A program made the position numbers and the translations under genes. A DNA stretch of 30,300 nucleotides from Bacteroidales bacterium UBA1714. Lineage in GTDB: Bacteria; Bacteroidota; Bacteroidia; Bacteroidales; Paludibacteraceae. The first letter of the stretch is position 1. Each line of letters begins with the position of its first letter. The notes beneath the pieces are model-generated. The model saw only the letters and a program-made list of their open reading frames with translations. It was not told the origin of the DNA and searched no databases. The stretch lies in the NCBI GenBank assembly GCA_002317295.1, contig DCIY01000003.1, positions 1 to 30,300 on the forward strand, read 5' to 3'. Positions 23,216 to 30,300 of the stretch are shown piece after piece.

Positions 23216-26029
23216 TTACCACTCCTTCTTCTCCCTTCCGCAAATCAGGTGGAAGGGACAGAAGGAGGATTGACAAGAGGATACCTGGGCTTGTTTCCAG
23301 GGTTCACCCTGAATGGGCTCACTGAGCATCGTATCGATGGTCTTGGTGAGCTCTTTTTCGAACGCTTCCTGTTGCTCAACAAAGTGGTTGATGGGCTGGC
23401 CGGCCAACTGAAGATGTTTATCCGCAGAGAGTTTTTGGGTAAAGACCAGTTGGGGCATGATGGGATAGTTTTGCGGATTGACATGTTGGGCATATTCGGC
23501 ACAAACGGAACTGTAAATGAGCGTTTGCAGGACATATTTGGGTTCCGTATCGCAGAACAGGTCCTGTATGGATTTGGCTGCCACTTTGCTGGCCTTATAA
23601 CTGCCGGTTTTGTAGTCCAGGATACGCAGGTAGGTGACACCATCCTCTGTGATATAATCCAAACGGTCTATCACTCCTCCCAGCAGGATATCCACCTCTT
23701 TGCCGTCCGGAGTGGTGCGATGGATGAGCCGTCTGTAGTCTTTCTCCAACCCCACCAGTGTCAGGTTTTGACTATGCTCTGCATCGTATTGGAGCACATT
23801 GTATAACATGGTGCGTACAACTTCCGCCTCCGCAAGGTGTTCGTTATAGTGGTAGATATCGGCCCCTATGGGTGGATCATGATGCTTGTTATAGTTATCA
23901 ATGATTTCCTGGAATCCAACCTGCAACGCCTCATCGCTGTGGGCTTGCCAATGTGCGGGGGCTATATACTCCTGTATGGCCTTAACGGGAACCGAAGCAG
24001 GCGTGGTGATATCGCCCTGGCAAATGGTTTTGTAGGCATGCTCAATGGCCCCATGGAAGAAGGAACCCAAATCGTTGGGTGCAAAGATCATTGAGGGTTC
24101 GGCCGTCTGTTGTAATCCCAATACATGGGCCAGATAAAATTGGCGAGGGCACTCTATATACGTGTTGAGCGCGGAAGGAGACAGGGACAAAACCGGTTGT
24201 CTGTACTGCTTACCATCCGGCAATGTGAACTGTCGGTACTTGAGTTGACCATTGGAATCATACAGTTTGCTTATCCAGGTTTGGTGGACATCCACCTCAC
24301 CCAGTTCCCGGGATTCTGTTCCCTCCTGCAATACCTGTTTGGTGACCCGGAAGGCAGAGGACAAAAGGATTTGCATGAGGAATCGGGACATGGATTTTTT
24401 GGACATATTTCCAGCCGCTTCGCAGAAGATCAGGGTCACATTTTGGGCCCGACGAATGAGTCGGAAGAAATTGTAGGCGTATATTTTAGCTTCCTCATCA
24501 TGGGTTTGCATGTGGTAGGCTTTACGCAAATCGAAGGGTATAAAACTATTGTCTGCTGCTTTGGCCGGCACCACTCCTTCTTCGACATTGAGAATCAGAA
24601 TGTTATCAAAATCCAGCAACCGGGTCTCCAGCACACCGATGATTTGGACCTCTTCCACGGGTTCTCCATGGAACGGAATGGAAATGGTGTCCAGACACCG
24701 GCGAATGAGGTTGCGCATGGTTCTCAGTTCGGTCACACCCGTCAACACGCCCTCGTCACACAAGGCCATAAACCGATGCAATACCATCAGCGTCTGACAG
24801 TAGGCTTCCATCCCCAGCACTTGTTGCCAGGTGGCAGACTGGTCGGGAGCAGGAGTTGGGACGGGAAGATATTGTTCCAGTCGGCTCAGTACGCCCGAAT
24901 AGGTGGTTTCGTTGGGTAGCCGATCATTGGTTTTGTCCGACAACCAGGAGACCACCTGAGCATAGATGGCTGTACTCTTGAGCGGATAACCTTTGGTGAT
25001 GTTGACCTTATCGGACAGTTCCTCAGGCAGGGCATAGAGCACGGATTCGAGAACGGACTCGTCCGTGATGACCACTGCGGAGCGTTCTCCGGGATGGTGG
25101 TGAGTGCGTAACCATTGGGTGACATATTGCACCTGAGCGGTAACCGATGTGGCCGAAATGGCCGTTATGGGTTTGGGCTGCGGCTGCGATGGGGGTTCAA
25201 CGAACCGGTCCATGGCATTGCCAAACTGTCGGATATTCTCTTGAATAAACTGGTAGACCGATGGGTCGACGGCATCAAAGGCAGGATCATTATCCCAAAA
25301 GAACAGGGTCTGCTGATGTTTGTGGAACAACGTCATAATCTCGCGTTCGGCCGGAAGCAGGTAGTTGAATCCGATGAACACGTAAGTGCGTTTTTCGAGG
25401 CGGGCTTGTTTATCGTCAAAGTGGTTAATAACATCCTTGTAACATTGTCCGCGTGTACCTACGCCCTGAAGGGTTTGCTGCTCGGTAAACCGGTCATAGA
25501 GGGTGGGTAATTGTTCCCATAGCTGATGAAAGAATTCCTGCATTCGTTCATCGGCATGTTGGAGGTTGATCAGTTCCAGAAGCTGGTTTCTCAGTTCGGG
25601 GTCCACAATCGCTTCGTCCAGTTTTTTGGCATCGGACAGATTGGACACGATGCGACGCGTGTCGCCCCTGGCCATGTCGATGTTATTAAAGTCCTGCAGC
25701 AGTTGTTTGCCCCAACCATAGAACGCATCCAAAGATAGTGGTTTGGCTTGTGGAACAAGGGAGGTGTAGAGGTTAAATAACAGGCAGACGGACCGTATCT
25801 CGTCACACAGGCGCAAATCGGACAAATCGTCTACCAGTTGGTCGATGGTGACCATATGGGGCAGCACAAGCGGTTGACGGATATGGTCGCGTAACAACAT
25901 GCGTTGGAACTGCTGTTTGAAGTAGAGTTCGGCACGCTGCATGGGAAAAACGAGGGTGTAGTCCTTGAGATGGTCCAGTCCCTGTTGGGTCAGCACTTGG
26001 GTGATATGTTCAATAAATGTCATATGCAT
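23216..26029 (-). CDS. addB: AddB-like PD-(D/E)xK nuclease / inactivated helicase subunit
   Basis: 937 aa. The N-terminal half is a helicase-like fold with no intact Walker A, as in AddB/RexB. The C-terminal nuclease has LRILDYKTGSYK (D805, Y806, K807). Cysteines fitting the AddB iron-sulphur cluster are at C627 (YIECPRQFYL) and at C919, C924 and C930 (CQSSFCPFHLIC); the last pair keeps the family C-x5-C spacing. With AddA it should form the helicase-nuclease that resects double-strand breaks for RecA. It starts 21 bp after addA ends. A second ATG two codons in (26023) is also possible. It converges with the giant gene across 10 bp. Confidence 0.85.
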   Translation of the reverse strand: MHMTFIEHITQVLTQQGLDHLKDYTLVFPMQRAELYFKQQFQRMLLRDHIRQPLVLPHMVTIDQLVDDLSDLRLCDEIRSVCLLFNLYTSLVPQAKPLSLDAFYGWGKQLLQDFNNIDMARGDTRRIVSNLSDAKKLDEAIVDPELRNQLLELINLQHADERMQEFFHQLWEQLPTLYDRFTEQQTLQGVGTRGQCYKDVINHFDDKQARLEKRTYVFIGFNYLLPAEREIMTLFHKHQQTLFFWDNDPAFDAVDPSVYQFIQENIRQFGNAMDRFVEPPSQPQPKPITAISATSVTAQVQYVTQWLRTHHHPGERSAVVITDESVLESVLYALPEELSDKVNITKGYPLKSTAIYAQVVSWLSDKTNDRLPNETTYSGVLSRLEQYLPVPTPAPDQSATWQQVLGMEAYCQTLMVLHRFMALCDEGVLTGVTELRTMRNLIRRCLDTISIPFHGEPVEEVQIIGVLETRLLDFDNILILNVEEGVVPAKAADNSFIPFDLRKAYHMQTHDEEAKIYAYNFFRLIRRAQNVTLIFCEAAGNMSKKSMSRFLMQILLSSAFRVTKQVLQEGTESRELGEVDVHQTWISKLYDSNGQLKYRQFTLPDGKQYRQPVLSLSPSALNTYIECPRQFYLAHVLGLQQTAEPSMIFAPNDLGSFFHGAIEHAYKTICQGDITTPASVPVKAIQEYIAPAHWQAHSDEALQVGFQEIIDNYNKHHDPPIGADIYHYNEHLAEAEVVRTMLYNVLQYDAEHSQNLTLVGLEKDYRRLIHRTTPDGKEVDILLGGVIDRLDYITEDGVTYLRILDYKTGSYKASKVAAKSIQDLFCDTEPKYVLQTLIYSSVCAEYAQHVNPQNYPIMPQLVFTQKLSADKHLQLAGQPINHFVEQQEAFEKELTKTIDTMLSEPIQGEPWKQAQVSSCQSSFCPFHLICGREKKEW

Positions 26030-26050
26030 GGGTCAGTAATGGGTGTGTTA

Positions 26051-29000
26051 TCAGAGGGTTATTTCTTGCAGTTCGCCTTGGAATCCATACCACAGGTATC
26101 CTTTGACCCAGGTGTATCCCATGAGGTGCATGGTGCGCATGTAGTTTTGCACCTGTGTGATATATTTGTCGCGAGGTTTGCCAAACTTATAATCGAGGAC
26201 AATCACCTCGTTATCCTGAATCATCACACGGTCCATGCGGCACTCGGTAACGATTTCCTGTTGCTGGCCATCGTCCTGGCAGGTGAGTACTGTATCTTCG
26301 CGCAGCAGTCGGTATTGACCGCTAAACCATGCTCCGGCCACCGGATGGTTCATCAATCGGTTGAGCAGGGTAATGATTTGTTGTTCCTCTCGGGGAGAGG
26401 GTATGGCTCCTCGCAGGAAAAAGTCATGTACCACCCGGTTGACATCCTGTGCCGTTTGCACTTTTTCCAGGATGGCATGGCATAGGTTACCAAAGGCGAT
26501 ATTGTCAGCGTTGTCTTCAATATGCAAGGTTTGGCGCATCATCTGTTGGGTGAGATTGGACTGGCGGAACTGAATGACTCCTGCCGAACTGTGGTAGGTA
26601 GCATGGAGGGTATTTTCCTCTTTTTGCTCTTCACTCAGCTCAAACGAGAAGGGTTCGGGCATCTTGACCGATTGTTCTTTGGCTTGAGGGTACTGCATCG
26701 TTCCCCAATCCCTGCTTTCCCCATAGATGGTTGTTAACCACGAACCGACGCTTTTGCCGGTTCTGCTGTTTTTGTTCACCAGAATAAACAGATTATCCTC
26801 GGCCCGTGTACAAGCTACATAGAGGAGGTTGAGCGCATCGATAAACTGCTTGCGTTGTTCGGCATCGTGAAGGTCTTTAAATTCCGGTATCTGTGCCATA
26901 TCGTTGCCAAAGCTGACCGGAATATACGATCGTTGTTGTTTGGTATTTTCGAGGTATGGGACACTGCACCAGAGGATATTCTTCAGACTGCCATCCTCTT
27001 CCTGTTTCCAGGCGCAGAAAGGAAGAAAGATATTTTTGGCCTGTAGTCCTTTGGAGGAATGGATGGTCATGATGCGTATATCGTCCGAATCGGTGGCAGG
27101 AATGGATTCTGCATGCATCTTATCGTCCCAGTACTGCAAAAAATCCACCACATTGGAACCATATTTGCCAATATAACCCCGAATCTTATCCTGCAAACAA
27201 TTGATAAACGCAACATCGTTTCCGGAATAGGTTTGGTTGTCACACAGGGTGCATCGAATGATTTGTTCCACCAGATCCGTAAACGGCAAATCGGAACGCA
27301 AAGCGTCCAGGGCTGCGATGTTGGCCTGAGGGTGGTTGATGGTGATGTAGGTTCGGGCAATATCATCGTGACGAACGATCCACTTGAGGCCACAGATGAT
27401 GGTATTGACCGCAATGGATGACTCCAAAAGAAAACTGTCATTGGAGATGATTTTTCCAGCCTGGTGCAATTGCGGATACTGTGTCTCGTCTTTTTTGAGG
27501 CGGTTAAACGTTTTGATTACCTGCTTGGATTCTGCGGCGGTTCGGGTAAGAATCAGCATGTCTTTTTTGCGATATCCCTGTTGCAGCAATGTTTCCATGT
27601 TTTGGAACATATATTCCAGCAATTGTTGTCTGGCGGCCTCATTTTCCTCACTGGTCCTACCCCCGGTAAACTGGCGAAGACAGACATAACCCCCGGTTTT
27701 GCCGGGCACATAATAATCCTTCAGTTTGGCGGGTTCATACCCTTCGTTGTACATGGATGCGAGTTGGGCAATCTGAGACGAATAATCGTTGGACAATTGG
27801 GCAAAAGTCTCCAGATTAAACTGCACGATCTGTTGACGTGAACGGCGGTTACAAATCAGCTGCTGGGGATTGAAATATTTAGCCAGAATGGCGTTTTTGA
27901 GGCGATTATCCAAGTTGTTCATGATTTCATAATCGCCGTTTCTCCACCGGTAGATAGACTGCTTAACATCGCCCACAATGAGTGCGGAACCACCCATAAC
28001 AGACATTATCTCTTCCAATAGCCGTTGGAAGTTAGTCCATTGCAGGGAACTGGTATCCTGAAACTCGTCGAGCATGATGTGCTGGTAGCGGATGCCGGCT
28101 TTCATCAGAATAAACTGGGCATCATGTTTGTCCAATGCGCTCATCAGTTTGTATGCCGTTTCACATAGCAGAATGGTATTATTCTCTTTTTGGTCATTGA
28201 GAATACGCTCCATGACATATCCGGCCAACAGCAAATCGTTGAGATACTCCCGACACACTTTGTACTTGATCAAGTGGGCATAGACTGCAGGTGCGGTTTG
28301 GTTGATAATGGCAACATTATCATGCAGCAACTGCAAATCGGCAGGATTTATTTGAGGCAGTTTGTCCGGTTGGGTGAAGCGGTTATAGTCTGTATCTCCC
28401 AGCGTTGCCAGGGCAGGGCGCATGGCCAGAACACTTTCACATTTGCCAAAGAAGGAGTTGTAGTTTTTTTCTCCTGTGCCATTGGATAAGTCCGTGGCCA
28501 AATGGCGAATGCGCAGAAAAGCCTGTTGAAAGGTCTGAAACTCCTGTTGCTGTTTAAACGCCCCAAGGGATTGGGCATATTGCTCCAAAATGGGAGCATA
28601 GGCAGCATCTTGGCGGGTCACCAGGGGTATATGGTCCCATAACTGTTGCACATTCTCATGATAGAGTTGCTCAGTAAGTTGAATCAGTTTGGGGCGCAAA
28701 TCCCATTTATCTTCATGGCTGAGGCGCTCTTTGAGGCACTTAACAACCGCTTTTTCAATGTCCCGGTCTTGGGCAATCTCGATGGACAGTACTTTGTCCA
28801 CGGCGGTGGTAATGGCATGTTTGAGGTCCAAATCCACCCCAAACCCGGCTGCCTGGCCGATGGCTTGGGCCAAACCGGAGAACAGGGTTTGAAGGAAGGA
28901 GTCGATGGTGCAGATACTCAGGTCGTCAAAATTGGACATGCATTGTTGCAACCGTTTTTGGGCCTCCTTGCTATATTGTTTGATGGATACTTTAGTCAGT

Positions 29001-29263
29001 CCACGTTCCTTAGCCACCTCCTCCACTTTGTTCATAAAACATTGTGTATCAGCTAAATAGCTATGATAAGCGATGGCATTGAGTTGGGTGATGATGCGCT
29101 GCTTCATTTCCTCGGTGGCCTTGTTGGTAAAAGTCACAGCCAGGATATTCTTGCAGGGTATACCATTCAGCAGCAGCGCGATATAATGCGCAGCTAGAGT
29201 GTAGGTCTTGCCGGTTCCGGCTGAGGCCTTGCATACATACATTCGTTGGGTGGAAGAGAGCAT
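26051..29263 (-). CDS. addA: AddA-like UvrD/Rep helicase-nuclease
   Basis: Residues are numbered from the ATG at 29263 (1070 aa). Walker A is ASAGTGKT (13-20), followed by the motif Ia-type AVTFTNKATEEMKQRI. Motif II is MLDEFQDTS (D399-D403). A UvrD motif MTIHSSKGLQAKN is near 730, and motif VI is LLYVACTRAEDNL near 810-820. The C-terminal nuclease motif is VLDYKFGK (D1024, K1026). The frame extends to a TTG at 29284, but the promoter box at 29294-29301 would leave almost no leader there. The ATG at 29263 gives about 25 nt and a protein starting close to the P-loop, as is usual for AddA. It is the first gene of the addA-addB operon. Confidence 0.9.
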   Translation of the reverse strand: MLSSTQRMYVCKASAGTGKTYTLAAHYIALLLNGIPCKNILAVTFTNKATEEMKQRIITQLNAIAYHSYLADTQCFMNKVEEVAKERGLTKVSIKQYSKEAQKRLQQCMSNFDDLSICTIDSFLQTLFSGLAQAIGQAAGFGVDLDLKHAITTAVDKVLSIEIAQDRDIEKAVVKCLKERLSHEDKWDLRPKLIQLTEQLYHENVQQLWDHIPLVTRQDAAYAPILEQYAQSLGAFKQQQEFQTFQQAFLRIRHLATDLSNGTGEKNYNSFFGKCESVLAMRPALATLGDTDYNRFTQPDKLPQINPADLQLLHDNVAIINQTAPAVYAHLIKYKVCREYLNDLLLAGYVMERILNDQKENNTILLCETAYKLMSALDKHDAQFILMKAGIRYQHIMLDEFQDTSSLQWTNFQRLLEEIMSVMGGSALIVGDVKQSIYRWRNGDYEIMNNLDNRLKNAILAKYFNPQQLICNRRSRQQIVQFNLETFAQLSNDYSSQIAQLASMYNEGYEPAKLKDYYVPGKTGGYVCLRQFTGGRTSEENEAARQQLLEYMFQNMETLLQQGYRKKDMLILTRTAAESKQVIKTFNRLKKDETQYPQLHQAGKIISNDSFLLESSIAVNTIICGLKWIVRHDDIARTYITINHPQANIAALDALRSDLPFTDLVEQIIRCTLCDNQTYSGNDVAFINCLQDKIRGYIGKYGSNVVDFLQYWDDKMHAESIPATDSDDIRIMTIHSSKGLQAKNIFLPFCAWKQEEDGSLKNILWCSVPYLENTKQQRSYIPVSFGNDMAQIPEFKDLHDAEQRKQFIDALNLLYVACTRAEDNLFILVNKNSRTGKSVGSWLTTIYGESRDWGTMQYPQAKEQSVKMPEPFSFELSEEQKEENTLHATYHSSAGVIQFRQSNLTQQMMRQTLHIEDNADNIAFGNLCHAILEKVQTAQDVNRVVHDFFLRGAIPSPREEQQIITLLNRLMNHPVAGAWFSGQYRLLREDTVLTCQDDGQQQEIVTECRMDRVMIQDNEVIVLDYKFGKPRDKYITQVQNYMRTMHLMGYTWVKGYLWYGFQGELQEITL

Positions 29264-29293
29264 GGTAAGAAGCGGATTAATCAATTAAACATG

Positions 29294-29324
29294 CAAAGAT
29301 ACGAAAATTAGCGAATATATCCAA
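29294..29324 (-). promoter_or_regulatory. Promoter of addA-addB
   Basis: On the minus strand: TTG (29324-29322), then 20 nt, then TATCTTTG (29301-29294). It is divergent from the promoter at 29351-29382 within a 117-bp intergenic region. Confidence 0.7.
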
Positions 29325-29350
29325 ATTTCACCTACTTTTTCCCTAAATTA

Positions 29351-29382
29351 TTTGCGTATGTAAAATAATTTTATTATTTTTG
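29351..29382 (+). promoter_or_regulatory. Promoter of the phosphodiester glycosidase gene
   Basis: TTTG at 29351-29354, then 20 nt, then TATTTTTG at 29375-29382. The ATG follows at 29402. Confidence 0.75.
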
Positions 29383-29401
29383 CACCCACTAAAAAAGTAA
29401 G

Positions 29402-30247
29402 ATGATGAAAAAAGGATGGATTCTATTGGGGCTGATGATGGTGGTTATGTCACTGTCTGCCCAGGTGCCGTTGCACAATGAACAGGATTCTATAACGTTG
29501 GTACAAGCTGATTTTCATTGGCAGGATTTGGGCAAAGGGGCCCAGGTGGGAGTTGCCCAAGTGCAACTGTTTGGTCGCCCCGAAGTCATTTCCATTGTAC
29601 GTTACCCCATGCGCCGTTGGCGCACACAGATGGTGCATGCACCCCGTGAGGCATCGTCCACTACGGATTCGTTGGCGCTGCGTGCCAAAGCCATCATGGC
29701 GGTCAACGGCAGTTATTTCAATATGCGCACCTTTGATCCGGTGACATTCTTTTGCGTGAACCATCGTATCGTCGGTAATCAGCATCCGTCTACCATTAAG
29801 CGCAGCACGGGTGTAGTGGCCACTCGGGGTCGTCAGTTGGAGTTTATGCGATACGATTCGTTGCAAACCGAGTTCTATCGTCGTCACTACAAAGATGCCA
29901 TTCAGTGTGGTCCGCTATTGCTGCTGGACGGTGTGGAACAGGTGTTTGACGAAGTGTCGTTCAACACGGTGAACCATCCTCGTACGGTGATTGGTACCAC
30001 ACCGGAAGGGGAGTGTCTGATGGTGGTCGTGGATGGTCGACTCAAGGGACAGGCCGAAGGGGCTACGATGTGGGAATTGGCGGCCATTGCCCGCTGGTTG
30101 GGCATGACCAATGCCCTCAATCTGGACGGAGGCGGATCGTCCACGCTGTGGACTCGTGAACAGGGAACCGTCAATTATCCGTGTGACAATAAGCAGTTTG
30201 ATCACCAGGGACTGAGACGTGTACCGAATATTATTGTAGTACGATAA
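29402..30247 (+). CDS. Exported phosphodiester glycosidase (NAGPA) family protein
   Basis: 281 aa with a signal peptide (ILLGLMMVVMSLSA, cut before QVP). NAGPA-family signatures in order: MAVNGSYFNM (N102, G103), CGPLLLLDG, HPRTVIGTTPEG, LMVVVDGR and ALNLDGGGSSTLW (D242, G243-G245). Proteins with this domain remove phosphodiester-linked sugars, as in the mammalian uncovering enzyme; bacterial members are mostly uncharacterised and often act on envelope or glycan substrates. Two ATGs (29402, 29405) are adjacent. The stop codon lies inside a heptamer array. Confidence 0.9.
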   Translation: MMKKGWILLGLMMVVMSLSAQVPLHNEQDSITLVQADFHWQDLGKGAQVGVAQVQLFGRPEVISIVRYPMRRWRTQMVHAPREASSTTDSLALRAKAIMAVNGSYFNMRTFDPVTFFCVNHRIVGNQHPSTIKRSTGVVATRGRQLEFMRYDSLQTEFYRRHYKDAIQCGPLLLLDGVEQVFDEVSFNTVNHPRTVIGTTPEGECLMVVVDGRLKGQAEGATMWELAAIARWLGMTNALNLDGGGSSTLWTREQGTVNYPCDNKQFDHQGLRRVPNIIVVR

Positions 30248-30271
30248 CCATTAACCATTAACCATTAACCA
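30244..30271. repeat. Heptamer tandem repeat ttaacca
   Basis: ataacca (30244-30250) is followed by three exact copies of ttaacca (30251-30271). The TAA stop codon of the upstream gene is part of the first unit. Related 7-bp array: 9494-9521. Confidence 0.8.
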
Positions 30272-30300
30272 TTATATTATCAATAGTTCGTTAAAAATTT

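Noticed and set aside
24125..24919. Plus-strand frames opposite addB and addA
   Set aside because: The minus-strand genes show conserved nuclease and helicase motifs throughout. The plus-strand frames have no recognisable features.

Overview
The window is from a Bacteroidales-type genome (phylum Bacteroidota). Six promoters match the Bacteroidetes form (TTG, then exactly 20 nt, then TAnnTTTG). The genes are typical of the group: a protein with a type IX secretion (T9SS) sorting domain, a fimbrillin-like lipoprotein, a BspA-like/InlB-repeat surface protein and expanded AAA_14/DUF4143 ATPases. I see no rRNA, tRNA, CRISPR array or transposase, and I cannot place it below order level.

Layout. 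(1) 3-3131: a surface-protein cluster, consisting of a 5'-truncated LRR/InlB-repeat protein, a secreted protein sharing a homologous block with it, and a 48-aa small protein. (2) 3132-9943: three DUF4143-type ATPases (3491, 4994, 7418), each with its own promoter and its own repeat structure around it, plus a fossil of another ATPase (9329). Between them lie a DUF3089-like hydrolase lipoprotein, a nitroreductase-like lipoprotein and a DUF2147 secreted protein. (3) 9944-11842: a mini-hairpin array ending in a terminator, an unrecognised 159-aa gene, and a polyvalent-kinase-like gene whose 5' part reads sensibly in two frames. (4) 11868-23205: a fimbrillin-like lipoprotein, a 53-aa small protein and a 3310-aa T9SS-exported multidomain protein (Fn3, LamG, carboxypeptidase-regulatory-like, Ig-like domains). 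(5) 23216-29263, minus strand: an addA-addB operon for double-strand-break processing. (6) 29402-30247: a phosphodiester glycosidase-family exported protein, divergent from addA.

The strongest non-gene signals are in the ATPase region. The promoter of the third ATPase lies between two 29-bp sites in inverted orientation. Each site has 11-bp inverted arms around the same 7-bp asymmetric core, which is the geometry of tyrosine-recombinase core sites, so this looks like a phase-variable invertible promoter. The second signal is a set of intergenic arrays of very short perfect hairpins (stems of 4-6 bp, loops mostly of 2-4 nt). Three of the four lie downstream of a gene and run straight into an intrinsic terminator. 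They share a near-identical 27-mer between loci about 8 kb apart.

Functions are inferred from motifs read by eye; no database search was possible.
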